From the NCBI RefSeq assembly GCF_000331005.1, contig NZ_AEJB01000332.1, positions 1 to 40,462 of the forward strand: DNA of 40,462 bases. Reading direction: 5' to 3'. The DNA is from Streptomyces turgidiscabies Car8 (GTDB lineage: Bacteria; Actinomycetota; Actinomycetes; Streptomycetales; Streptomycetaceae). Below, piece by piece: positions 16,464-26,754 of the stretch. The notes under the pieces were generated by a model. The model did no database searches, was not told where the DNA came from, and worked only from the letters and a program-made list of their open reading frames with translations. The stretch's first letter is position 1; each line of letters starts with the position of its first letter. A program made the translations under genes and the position numbers.

Positions 16464-18560
16464 TCAATCTTCGACTGATGCGCTACGGATTTCGTAGGTG
16501 TTAGCGCCGTGTTCCAGGTCAGGTTCGCCTTCGGGGAGCTCAGGGCCGCCCTCCTGAGGGTCCGGCTCGTCGCCCAGCAGCCGCTCGGCGGCGCTCCGGT
16601 GCAGCCCCGCCGCCACCGGATCCCCGAGGTGCTCGAGCGTGTCGGCCAGCCGCAGCTGAAGCGCTCCCTGCAGCCGTACGTCGTCGGCGCGGCGCGCCCA
16701 CTCCACCGCCTCCTGGCAGGTGCGCAGCGACTCGTCGGGCCGCCCCGCGTACTCCTGGACCCGCGCCAGCTCGCTCAACGCCCGTGCGTGCGCGCCCACA
16801 TCACCGTTCTTGCGGTGACCGGCCACCGCGGCACGCCAGTTGCGCAGCGCCTCTCCGTAGCGGCCCGCGTAGGTGTGCGCGGCGGCGATACGGCCGTACA
16901 GCCGGGCGGCGTCCTCGCGCTCGTCGCGCGCCAGCCGCTGGGCGAGCGCACGCCCGTACCAGTCGGCGGCGCGGTCGTAGTCCCCGAGCTCCTGGTGCGC
17001 GCCCCCTACGGATTCCATCGCGCGGCCGGTCGCGTACGGGTCGTTCGCCTCGCGTCCGGCGTCCAGCGCGGCCCGGTAGCGGGTCAGCGCGTCGTTCGTA
17101 CGGCCGGTCTGCGCGTCCAGGTCGGCGAGGTTCAGCAGGGCGGCGGCCCGCTCACGGGGCAGTTCGCGGCGCTCGGCGATGTCGAGGACGAGACGGTGGA
17201 CGCCGTACAGGTCGGGCGCGGCGGCCTGGGTGCCCACGTGCGCGACCATCGCCTTGACCAGGGCGGACATCAGGCGTCTGGCCAGGGTGTCCAGTTCCCC
17301 GTCGGCCACGGCGAGGCGGGCCGCGGCGAGCAGGGCGGGCCTGCGGATGGTGAGCCAGTCCGCCGCCGCCCTCGGGTTCGGGAAGCGCAGCGCACTGGGC
17401 ATGCCGAGGAGCTTCTCGCGGGCCAGTGGGCTGTCGGTCTCGGTGATCGCCCGGCAGGACACCAGCAGCCGTACCGTCCGCTCCAGCATCCGGGCCCGGG
17501 CCAGCTGGAGCTCGGCCGGGCGGTCCTGGGACACCGCGAGAGGGCGCAGGAGGGGCATCAGGCAGCCGGGGACCTCGTACTGCGGCAGCGGCGAGTCCAC
17601 GGCCGTCAGAAGGCTCAGGGCGACGAAGTCGTCCAGGGTGGCGCGCGCGCCGCCGACCGAGCAGCCGGCCAATGCGGAGGCCGTCTGCGGGTCGACCAGG
17701 CCGCCGGGGGCGAGGGCGAGCAGTCGCAGTATCCGGGCGGCCGGGGTGGGCAGCGAGGCGTACACGAGGCGGAACACGCGGCTGAGGGCGGTGCCCTCGT
17801 CGCCCTCGGCGTGCAGCTGTTTGGCGAGGTCGGAGACGGCCGCCTTGGGCCGGGCCTCCAGCCAGCCGCCGGCCAGCATCAGTGCGGCGGGCTGTCCCTG
17901 GCACACCTCGGCGAGGGCTTCGGCGGAGCGCGGGTCCACGGTGACGCGCACCGACCCGGTGAAGCGTTCGAGCAGTTCGACGGCGGACTTGGTGTCGAGG
18001 CCGCCCAGGGTGCACGGCCGGACGTCGGAGATCCCGGTCAGTGGGCCCCCGGAGACGGCGACGGCCAGACAGTCCGGGTTGTCCGGCAGGAGCGCGTCGA
18101 CCTGCTCGGCGTCGGCCGCGTCGTCGAGCAGGAGCAGCATCCGGCGGTCGGCGAGCGCGTCGCGCAGGGCCTCGGACAGCTCGTCCTCGTCGGCGCCGGG
18201 CGGGGTGGGCAGCTCCAGGGCGGTGAGCAGCTCGCGGGCGGTGCGTTCGGTCGGCACGCGCGTGCCGTCGGGCTCGGTGAGCCGGGCGCGCAGCACCCCG
18301 TCCGGGTAACTGTCCGCGACCTGGCGGACCAGCTCCCCGGCGAGCGCGCTGCGGCCCGATCCGGGCTTGCCGGCGATGAGGAGCACGCGCGCGCGGGGAG
18401 CCTTCCGGCCCGCGAGAGTGTCGAGTCCGGCGCGCTCGATGTCGGCGCGCAGTTCCTTCAACTCTCTTGTCCGGCCGAGGAACTGACTGTCCGTAGGAAC
18501 GGGCGGCCGATCGTTTCCGGACAGCTTCGTGCCGTCTGTGTCCACCGCCTGATCCGTCAC
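16464..18560 (-). CDS. STAND-type NTPase with TPR repeats
   Basis: The 698-residue protein has an NB-ARC-like NTPase: FLGRTRELKEL at about residues 27-37, Walker A GKPGSGRS at 64-71, and Walker B MLLLLDD near 145. A helical/winged region follows (LPTPAARILRLLALAPGG). TPR repeats fill about 420-650 (AAALLNLADLDAQTGRTNDA, AMESVGGAHQELGDYDRAAD, and others), then an acidic tail. This is the core of AfsR/SARP-like regulators without a DNA-binding domain, so it probably works as a signalling switch or scaffold. The GTG at 18560 has GGGAG at 8 bases. Its ligand and partner are unknown. It occupies the place where other actinobacteria have xerD. Confidence 0.82.
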   Translation of the reverse strand: MTDQAVDTDGTKLSGNDRPPVPTDSQFLGRTRELKELRADIERAGLDTLAGRKAPRARVLLIAGKPGSGRSALAGELVRQVADSYPDGVLRARLTEPDGTRVPTERTARELLTALELPTPPGADEDELSEALRDALADRRMLLLLDDAADAEQVDALLPDNPDCLAVAVSGGPLTGISDVRPCTLGGLDTKSAVELLERFTGSVRVTVDPRSAEALAEVCQGQPAALMLAGGWLEARPKAAVSDLAKQLHAEGDEGTALSRVFRLVYASLPTPAARILRLLALAPGGLVDPQTASALAGCSVGGARATLDDFVALSLLTAVDSPLPQYEVPGCLMPLLRPLAVSQDRPAELQLARARMLERTVRLLVSCRAITETDSPLAREKLLGMPSALRFPNPRAAADWLTIRRPALLAAARLAVADGELDTLARRLMSALVKAMVAHVGTQAAAPDLYGVHRLVLDIAERRELPRERAAALLNLADLDAQTGRTNDALTRYRAALDAGREANDPYATGRAMESVGGAHQELGDYDRAADWYGRALAQRLARDEREDAARLYGRIAAAHTYAGRYGEALRNWRAAVAGHRKNGDVGAHARALSELARVQEYAGRPDESLRTCQEAVEWARRADDVRLQGALQLRLADTLEHLGDPVAAGLHRSAAERLLGDEPDPQEGGPELPEGEPDLEHGANTYEIRSASVED

Positions 18561-18731
18561 GGGCCACACTCCCGTCCACCTGCACGCGCAAGCCCGCCGG
18601 GACTCCGGTTCGGGCGTTTCCAGAGCCTAGTTCACGCTCTGCGACGATCTGTGCGGAGCACGGCGGGCAGGTCGCTCGATCGGATCAGCCGATGGTCACA
18701 CCGGGCGCGGCAGACGGCCCGTACGGGCGTC

Positions 18732-19361
18732 TCAGGCGTCGAAGGGCCTGGCCGGCCACGGTGCCTCGGCCGGGCGCAGTGCGTCGAGTCCGTCGCCCTT
18801 CTCGGCCGCCACCAGCGAAAGGACGCCCACGACCAGACAGTTGCTGTGCACCTCGCCGGCGAGGACACCCCGGACGAGTTCCTCGACGGGCACGCGCGCG
18901 TACTCCATGTCGGCCTCCTCGTCCTCGACCTCGAAGCGCTCCCCCTCGGCCTCGGACAGATTCCGGGCCAGGAAGATCCGTACGGCCTCGTCGCAGCCGC
19001 CCGCCGTGGGGTAGACGTCGGTCAGCACCCGCCAGTCCTCGGCCTTGACGTGCGCCTCCTCGTACAGCTCGCGCTGGGCGGCGTGCAGCGGGTTCTCGCC
19101 AGGTACGTCGAGCAGGCCGGCCGGGATCTCCCACATCCGCTGCCGGACGGGGTGGCGGTACTGACGGATCAGCAGGACCCTGCCTTCCGCGTCGAGGGCG
19201 AGGACACCCACGGAACCGGGGTGGACCTGGTAGTCGCGGCCCACGACCGAGCCGTCGGGCATGACCACCTCGTCGGTGCGCACGGAGGTCTTGTTGCCCA
19301 CGAAGGGGGTCTCCGTCGCCCGGATCTCCCACTCCTCCGGAGTGTCCTTGATGGTGGTCAT
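18732..19361 (-). CDS. ADP-ribose pyrophosphatase (NUDIX hydrolase)
   Basis: Cleaves ADP-ribose to AMP and ribose 5-phosphate, clearing free ADP-ribose from NAD turnover. The 209-residue protein shows VLLIRQYRHPVRQRMWEIPA, the ADP-ribose hydrolase hallmark before the NUDIX box. The box reads GLLDVPGENPLHAAQ then RELYEEAHV; the last conserved Gly of the box is His here. The ATG at 19361 has GGGAGGA upstream. It follows pyrG with 125 bases between, holding a hairpin. A NUDIX gene after pyrG is conserved in mycobacteria and corynebacteria. Confidence 0.92.
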   Translation of the reverse strand: MTTIKDTPEEWEIRATETPFVGNKTSVRTDEVVMPDGSVVGRDYQVHPGSVGVLALDAEGRVLLIRQYRHPVRQRMWEIPAGLLDVPGENPLHAAQRELYEEAHVKAEDWRVLTDVYPTAGGCDEAVRIFLARNLSEAEGERFEVEDEEADMEYARVPVEELVRGVLAGEVHSNCLVVGVLSLVAAEKGDGLDALRPAEAPWPARPFDA

Positions 19362-19432
19362 GTCGACTTGTCCTCCCGCATCCCGCGTCCCGCCCCGTAC
19401 ACAAGAAACCGGCCTGGAAGCCGGCACAGAAA

Positions 19433-19468
19433 ACCGGGGCACGCACCCCCAAAGGCGCGCACCCCGGT
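19433..19468 (-). terminator. Hairpin between pyrG and the NUDIX gene
   Basis: ACCGGGG at 19433-19439 pairs with CCCCGGT at 19462-19468, with further GC pairing inside. It starts about 18 bases after the pyrG stop. It may end part of the pyrG transcript or separate it from the NUDIX gene. Confidence 0.5.
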
Positions 19469-19486
19469 CACCGTACAGCCCTGGCT

Positions 19487-21154
<1,668 letters not shown>

Positions 21155-21686
21155 GGCCAAGGCGGGGCTCCCGTGGTCGCGGTCTGGGGTGCGGTACGGC
21201 CGCCCGGCCCGGAGCTTTCCGGGTTTTCAGGGGAGGATCCGTCGCTGCGGTTCGGGGGTTTCGTGCCCACCGGTCCACGGGCTACCAGGGTATCAGCGAC
21301 CCGGGGAGATGGCTTCCGACCACGCTCCGCGCACACGTGGGCACGCATCCCGTACACGAGTCACCATCACCCTGTCCGGCGCTCACCCGAAACAGTGCCC
21401 GCTCACCAGAGCTTCACTCTTTCAGCGGACCCTGGTTCTCCGGAGCGGCACGCGGACCGTCTGAGTGCGTCGTATGCTCCTCGGACACTCGCTGCCGAGC
21501 CCTTCCGACAACACGGCACCACCCCCGCCCGTGACACCGGAACACCGAGCGCTCGTCAGTCCGTTGAGCAAAGATTGGTGTTTGCTTCACCGCTCAACGA
21601 TGCTGGACAACGAACCCTTGACCGCAAGATCGAGACCCCCGTTTTTTCCTTCTGGGGGCGACGTGGCCGTTCGACTGGAGTTGCAC
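21155..21686. other. Intergenic region between pyrG and the GH15 gene
   Basis: The 532 bases separate divergent genes and hold no gene I can support. Near pyrG, CCCGGA-GCTT-TCCGGG at 21209-21224 is followed by TTTT on the plus strand. Near the GH15 gene, CCCCC (21636-21640) and GGGGG (21654-21658) flank a T-rich loop, close to a possible start at 21663. Both promoters should be here, but neither is obvious. Confidence 0.5.
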
Positions 21687-23489
21687 GTGGCCGGGCTCAT
21701 CGAAGACTACGCACTCATCGGGGACATGCAGACTGCCGCGCTGGTCTGCCGGGACGGCACAGTCGACTGGCTGTGCCTGCCCCGCTTCGACTCCCATGCC
21801 GTCTTCGCGGGACTGCTCGGCACCGAGGAGCACGGCTTCTGGCGCCTCGGTCCCGCGCACGCGGCGGACGCGAAACCCCCCGTGGCGGCCCGTCGCCGCT
21901 ACCGGGGCGACTCGCTGATCCTCGAATCCGAGTGGGACACCCCACGCGGCACGGTCAGAGTGACCGATTTCATGCCCCCTCGCGACGGCGCCCCGCAGCT
22001 GATCCGCATCGTGGAGGGCGTCAGCGGCCGGGTGCCGATGCGTTCGGCCCTGCGTATGCGGTTCTCGTACGGCCGTGTCGTGCCCTGGGTGCACAAGCAC
22101 GAGGGGCGGACGGTCGCCGTCGCGGGCCCCGACTCGGTGTGGTTCGACACCACCGCCGAGACCTACGGCAAGTCCCTGACGACGTACGCCGACTTCACGG
22201 TGGCGCCGGGCGACCGCATCGCGTTCACGATCTCCTGGGAGCCCTCGCACAAGCAGCCGCCCGCGCTGCCCGAGCCGGAGCAGTCCCTCGACGCCACCGA
22301 GGAGTTCTGGCGCGAGTGGGTCGAGCAGTGCACGTACCACGGCCCCTACCGGGAGGCCGTCGTCCGCTCGCTCATCACGCTGAAGGCGCTGACGTACGCA
22401 CCGACCGGCGGCATCGTCGCCGCGCCCACCACCTCCCTCCCGGAGGACATCGGCGGCGTACGCAACTGGGACTACCGCTACACCTGGCTGCGCGACGCGG
22501 CCATCACGCTCTCCTCCCTGCTGCGCACCGGCTATCGCGACGAGGCCCGCGCCTGGCGCGAGTGGCTGCTGCGCGCGGTGGCCGGCGACCCGGAGAACCT
22601 GCAGATCATGTACGGGATCGCGGGCGAACGGGAGCTGGGCGAGGCCGAGTTGGACTGGCTGCCCGGCTACGAGAACTCGGGCCCCGTCCGGGTCGGCAAC
22701 GGCGCGGCCCACCAGCTCCAGCTGGATGTGTACGGCGAGGTCACCGAGGCCCTGCACCTGGCCCACATGACGGGTCTGGCCCGCAACGACTACGCCTCCC
22801 TGCTCCAGCTGAAGCTGATCCGCTACCTGGAGCAGCACTGGGACGAGCCCGACGAGGGCATCTGGGAGGTGCGCGGTCCGCGCCGCCACTTCGTGCACTC
22901 CAAGGTCATGGCCTGGGTCGCGGTGGACCGCACGATCAAGCTCATCGAGTCCGGCGACGCGGACGGCCCGCTGGAGCAGTGGCGCGAACTGCGCGACGAC
23001 ATCCACCGGGACGTGTGTGAGAAGGGTTACGACAAGGAGCGCAACACCTTCACACAGTCGTACGGCTCGAAGGAGCTGGACGCCTCCCTGCTGCTGATCC
23101 CGCAGATGGGCTTCCTGCCGCCCGACGACAAGCGCGTCATCGGCACCATCGAGGCGATCCAGCGCGAGCTGTCCACCTCGGACGGCTTCATCCTGCGCTA
23201 CCCGACATCGGGCGGCGAGGAGAACCTCGACGGCCTCCCCGGCGACGAGGGCGCGTTCCTGGCCTGCTCGTTCTGGATGGCGGACGACCTGGCGATGATC
23301 GGCCGGGTCGACGAGGCCCGGAAGCTCTTCGAGAAGCTCCTCGACCTCCGCAACGACCTGGGCCTGCTGGCCGAGGAGTGGGACCCGCGCCTCAAGCGCC
23401 AGGTGGGCAACTTCCCGCAGGCCTTCAGCCATGTCCCGCTGATCGACACGGCCCTGCGCCTGACGGCCTCGGGGGCGTACGGCGGCTGA
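21687..23489 (+). CDS. Glycoside hydrolase family 15 protein (glucoamylase/trehalase type)
   Basis: Expected to cleave alpha-glucosidic bonds; mycobacterial relatives are trehalases. The protein begins VAGLIEDYALIGDMQTAALV and continues CRDGTVDWLCLPRFDS, the usual start of the family. The catalytic alpha/alpha barrel shows VRNWDYRYTWLRDAAITL and GLPGDEGAFLACSFWMADDL, the likely sites of the two acidic residues. No signal peptide is present, so it acts in the cytosol. I chose the GTG at 21687 (GGAG 6 bases upstream, 600 residues); GTG at 21663 or ATG at 21600 are alternatives. A family B repeat follows the stop immediately. Confidence 0.88.
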   Translation: MAGLIEDYALIGDMQTAALVCRDGTVDWLCLPRFDSHAVFAGLLGTEEHGFWRLGPAHAADAKPPVAARRRYRGDSLILESEWDTPRGTVRVTDFMPPRDGAPQLIRIVEGVSGRVPMRSALRMRFSYGRVVPWVHKHEGRTVAVAGPDSVWFDTTAETYGKSLTTYADFTVAPGDRIAFTISWEPSHKQPPALPEPEQSLDATEEFWREWVEQCTYHGPYREAVVRSLITLKALTYAPTGGIVAAPTTSLPEDIGGVRNWDYRYTWLRDAAITLSSLLRTGYRDEARAWREWLLRAVAGDPENLQIMYGIAGERELGEAELDWLPGYENSGPVRVGNGAAHQLQLDVYGEVTEALHLAHMTGLARNDYASLLQLKLIRYLEQHWDEPDEGIWEVRGPRRHFVHSKVMAWVAVDRTIKLIESGDADGPLEQWRELRDDIHRDVCEKGYDKERNTFTQSYGSKELDASLLLIPQMGFLPPDDKRVIGTIEAIQRELSTSDGFILRYPTSGGEENLDGLPGDEGAFLACSFWMADDLAMIGRVDEARKLFEKLLDLRNDLGLLAEEWDPRLKRQVGNFPQAFSHVPLIDTALRLTASGAYGG

Positions 23490-23490
23490 G

Positions 23491-23560
23491 CACCCCGAAG
23501 GGGCGCGGGGCTGTGACATCTGCGGCTCCGCCACGTGGGCGCGACCAGCCACGACGGCGC
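23491..23560 (+). repeat. Dispersed intergenic element, family B, copy 1
   Basis: CACCCCGAAGGGGCGCGGGG, then GCGGCTCCGCC and GCGCGACCAGCCACGACGG. It starts 2 bases after the GH15 stop. CCCCGAAGGGG alone can form a hairpin. It shares its core with 29962-30000. I recall this as one of the most frequent Streptomyces intergenic motifs. Confidence 0.65.
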
Positions 23561-23639
23561 CGCGCCTCAAAGCGGCGCCCTCAAAGCGGGGCGCCTACCC
23601 TGGAAGCACACAAATGCCCCTTATCGGAAGGGGGCCGCC

Positions 23640-25022
23640 ATGGCACCCCCCTCAAAGGCGGGCGCAGCCCTCTCCGCGCTCCGCGAAGACCTCACCGGCG
23701 ACGTACTCGCCCCGGGCGACCCCGGATACGACGACGCCAGCACCGTCTTCAACGCCATGATCGACAGACGCCCCGCGGCGATCGCGCAGTGCGCGGACGA
23801 GGCCGACGTCACCCGCTCCGTCCGTTTCGCCCGCGATCTGGACCTCCCCATAGCCGTCCGCGGCGGCGGCCACAGCGTGGCGGGCATGGGCGTGAACGAC
23901 GCGGGTCTGGTGATCGACCTGCGCCGGATGCACGACGTGACCGTCTACCGTGCGGCGCAGTCGGTACGGGTCCAGGGCGGGGCGCTGATGAGCCACCTGG
24001 ACCGGGCGACCCAGCCGTACGGGCTGTCGACCACCGGCGGCCGGGTCTCCACGACCGGGGTCGCCGGCTTCGTGCTCGGCGGCGGCAGCGGCTGGCTCGA
24101 CCGGCCCCAGGGCCTCGCCGTCGACAACCTCCTCGGCGTCGACCTGGTCACCGCCGACGGCACCCCGGTCCACGCGAGCGCCGAGCAGAACCCGGAGCTG
24201 TTCTGGGCCCTGCACGGCGGCGGCGGAAACTTCGGCGTCGCCACCTCGCTCACCCTGCGGCTGCACGAGCTGCCCGCGTTCTCCATCGCGCTGCTGCTCT
24301 ACCTCCCCGAGTTCGGGCCCGAGGTCACCCGTACCTACCGCGACATGATCGAGGCCGGCCCGGTCGAGGCGAGCGGCGGGGTCATCCATCTCACCGCCCC
24401 GCCCGAGGAGTTCGTCCCGCCGCATCTGGTCGGACATCTGCTGTGCGGGGCACTGCTGACGTACGCGGGTACCGAGGAGGACATGCGCAAGCTCGCCGAG
24501 CCGCTGCTGGCGCTGCCGCACGAGGTGGAGATCGTCACCGCGATCCCGTACGCCGACTTCCAGTGCATGCTCGACGACCCGCCCGGGATGCGGAACTACT
24601 GGTCGGCCGAGTACCTGACGGGCGCGCCCGACGAGCTGGTGGACGTCTTCTGTGCTCTCGGGGACGCCGTTCCCGTGCCCACCGGAACCCAGAGCGCGCT
24701 GTTCCCGCTCGGCGGCGCCATCGCCGACGGCCCGCCGGAGTACCCCGTCCCCTACCGGGACGCCCGATGGGCCGTCCACCCCTTCGGCTGCTGGGAGGAC
24801 CCCGCGGACGACGAGCGCTGTATCCAGTGGGTCCACGACGTCCGGACCCGCGTCCGGCCCTGGAGCACCGGCGCGGTCTACCTCAACTTCATCGGGGACG
24901 AGGGCGCGGAGCGCGTGATCGCGGGCCTGGGCGCCGAGAACACGCGCAGGCTGGCGTCGGTGAAACGCGAGTACGACCCGGACAACGTGTTCCGCTTCAA
25001 CCACAACATCGTTCCGGCGTAG
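23640..25022 (+). CDS. FAD-linked oxidase (berberine-bridge-enzyme-like)
   Basis: The 460-residue protein has the PCMH/FAD_binding_4 domain with IAVRGGGHSVAGMG, whose His normally carries covalent FAD, and VAGFVLGGGSGWLDR. The usual second FAD-linking Cys position reads GGRVSTTGVAG, with Ser instead of Cys, so attachment through His only is predicted. The C-terminus has the BBE signature YDPDNVFRFNHNI. No export signal is seen. Such oxidases act on alcohols, sugars or secondary metabolites; the substrate is unknown. The ATG at 23640 follows GGAAGGGGG. A PucR regulator follows in the same direction. Confidence 0.88.
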   Translation: MAPPSKAGAALSALREDLTGDVLAPGDPGYDDASTVFNAMIDRRPAAIAQCADEADVTRSVRFARDLDLPIAVRGGGHSVAGMGVNDAGLVIDLRRMHDVTVYRAAQSVRVQGGALMSHLDRATQPYGLSTTGGRVSTTGVAGFVLGGGSGWLDRPQGLAVDNLLGVDLVTADGTPVHASAEQNPELFWALHGGGGNFGVATSLTLRLHELPAFSIALLLYLPEFGPEVTRTYRDMIEAGPVEASGGVIHLTAPPEEFVPPHLVGHLLCGALLTYAGTEEDMRKLAEPLLALPHEVEIVTAIPYADFQCMLDDPPGMRNYWSAEYLTGAPDELVDVFCALGDAVPVPTGTQSALFPLGGAIADGPPEYPVPYRDARWAVHPFGCWEDPADDERCIQWVHDVRTRVRPWSTGAVYLNFIGDEGAERVIAGLGAENTRRLASVKREYDPDNVFRFNHNIVPA

Positions 25023-25075
25023 CCGAGCCGCGCGTACCGCTGATGCGCGGATCGTCAGTGCTACGCAGGTGCGGG

Positions 25076-25081
25076 TAGCGT
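25076..25081 (+). promoter_or_regulatory. Candidate -10 box of the PucR gene (leaderless transcript)
   Basis: TAGCGT lies 7 bases before the ATG at 25089, and no ribosome-binding site is present, which is the pattern of leaderless actinobacterial genes. The -35 is weak. Confidence 0.45.
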
Positions 25082-25088
25082 CCGCTGC

Positions 25089-26732
25089 ATGGACAGCCGT
25101 ACGGACAGCCGTTTGGAGACCCGGGGCGCCGGCATCACCGTGCGGCGGGCGCTCGACCTGCCCGGGCTGCGCAGCGGGCTGCCGGAGGTCCTGGCGGGCG
25201 CCGACCGGCTCGGGCGGACCGTGCGGTGGGTGCACGCGGGCGAGGTCCCGCACATCGCCTCGCTGCTCAAGGGCGGCGAACTGCTCCTGACGACCGGGTA
25301 CGGGCTCGGCACGCGTCCGGCCGAGCAGCGCGCGTTCGTCCGTACCCTCGCCGAGCGGGGCATCGCGGCGCTCGTCGTGGAGCTGGGCCCGCGCTTCACC
25401 CGGCTGCCCGCGGCCCTCGTGGAGACGGCCCGAGCGACCGGCCTCCCCCTGGTGCAGCTGCACCGCGAGGTGGCGTTCGTGGCCGTCACCGAGGAGATCC
25501 ACACCGAGATCGTCAACGGCCACTACGCGCTTCTCCAGCGGGCCGAGGAGGTCCACCGGCGCTGCACGGAGGCCCTGCTCGGCGGCGGCGGTGTCCCGCA
25601 GGTCCTGGGCATCCTGGCGGACTTCAGCGGCAACCCGGTGTTCCTGGAGACGGCCGACGGCCAGCTCCTGTACGCCGCCGGAGCCGGCCCCGAGGGCGCC
25701 GACCCGCTCCAGGTGTGGGAGGGCCTGCGCGCCCAGCACAAGGACTCGCCGCCGCCCGCCGGTTCCGCGCTCGTCGACGTCCCCGGGGGCGGCCCCGGCA
25801 CCGGGTCGGTCCGCGCACGTCTGGTCCTGCTCCCCGTCCTCGAACCGCTTGCCCCCGTGCACCGTATGGCCGCTGAACGGGCCGCGGGCATCCTGGCCGT
25901 CGTCCTGATGCAGGCCCGCCAGGAGGAGGAGCTGGCGGCGCGTGGCCGCGGCGACTTCCTCACCGACCTCGCCGAGGGCCGTGTCGACGCGGAGGCCGCG
26001 CCCGCGCAGGCCCGCGTTCTCGGCTTCAGGCCGGGCGCCGGGCCGTTGCTGCCGATGGTGATGCGGCTCGGCGACACACTGACCCCGGGCGGGGGCTGGG
26101 CGGTGCTGGCCCGCGCGGTCACCGAGGAGCTGGCGTCGGTGGGTGTGCCGGTACTGCTGGGCGTACGGCCCGTTGAGGGCCGGGTGCCGCTGCTGGTGAG
26201 CCTGCGCGCGGAGTCGGAGCGCCCGGCGGTCGCCGACCGGGTGGCGACGGCACTGCGGGCGGGTGTGGAACGCGCCGGGATGCAACGCCCGGGCGCCCAG
26301 CCGCCGGTCGTCGTGGTCGGGGTCGCCGGCGACTGGGCGGCGGCCTCGGCGGGGCTGCGCCACGCGGCGGAGACGGCGACGGCGGCCCAGGGTCTGCCGG
26401 ACCTCCCGTGGTACGACGCCCGCCGACTGGACATCGACCTGTTGCTGTGGCGGCTGCGCGACCACCCGGACCTGGCGGCCTTCGTGGAGCGGGCGATCGG
26501 TCCGCTGCGCACCCACGACCACCGCTCCAAGCCGCCGTTGCTGCCCACCCTGGAGACCTATCTGGCCCATGCGGGCCGCAAGGCGGAGACGGCCCGCGAA
26601 CTCCACCTCAACCGCCAGACCCTCTACAACCGCCTCGCCCGGATCGGGGAGTTGCTGGGCACCGACCTGGACGACCCGCAGACCGTACTGGCGTTGAGCC
26701 TGGCGCTACGGGCCCGCAGACACCTGCCCTGA
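25089..26732 (+). CDS. PucR-family transcriptional regulator
   Basis: The 547-residue protein has the N-terminal PucR domain (VRRALDLPGLRSGLPEVLAG, LLKGGELLLTTGYGL), a middle GGDEF-like/CdaR region, and the C-terminal helix-turn-helix of the family (ETYLAHAGRKAETARELHLN, RQTLYNRLARIGELLGTDL). PucR and CdaR members respond to purine, sugar-acid or other catabolites and usually control neighbouring genes, so the FAD oxidase is a candidate target. The start has no ribosome site but a -10-like TAGCGT 7 bases upstream. Confidence 0.88.
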   Translation: MDSRTDSRLETRGAGITVRRALDLPGLRSGLPEVLAGADRLGRTVRWVHAGEVPHIASLLKGGELLLTTGYGLGTRPAEQRAFVRTLAERGIAALVVELGPRFTRLPAALVETARATGLPLVQLHREVAFVAVTEEIHTEIVNGHYALLQRAEEVHRRCTEALLGGGGVPQVLGILADFSGNPVFLETADGQLLYAAGAGPEGADPLQVWEGLRAQHKDSPPPAGSALVDVPGGGPGTGSVRARLVLLPVLEPLAPVHRMAAERAAGILAVVLMQARQEEELAARGRGDFLTDLAEGRVDAEAAPAQARVLGFRPGAGPLLPMVMRLGDTLTPGGGWAVLARAVTEELASVGVPVLLGVRPVEGRVPLLVSLRAESERPAVADRVATALRAGVERAGMQRPGAQPPVVVVGVAGDWAAASAGLRHAAETATAAQGLPDLPWYDARRLDIDLLLWRLRDHPDLAAFVERAIGPLRTHDHRSKPPLLPTLETYLAHAGRKAETARELHLNRQTLYNRLARIGELLGTDLDDPQTVLALSLALRARRHLP

Positions 26733-26754
26733 CCCCCGGCGAGCTCCCGATCCC

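Noticed and set aside
23652..26606. A 984-codon minus-strand frame opposite the FAD oxidase and PucR genes
   Set aside because: Antisense shadow of two well-recognised genes.
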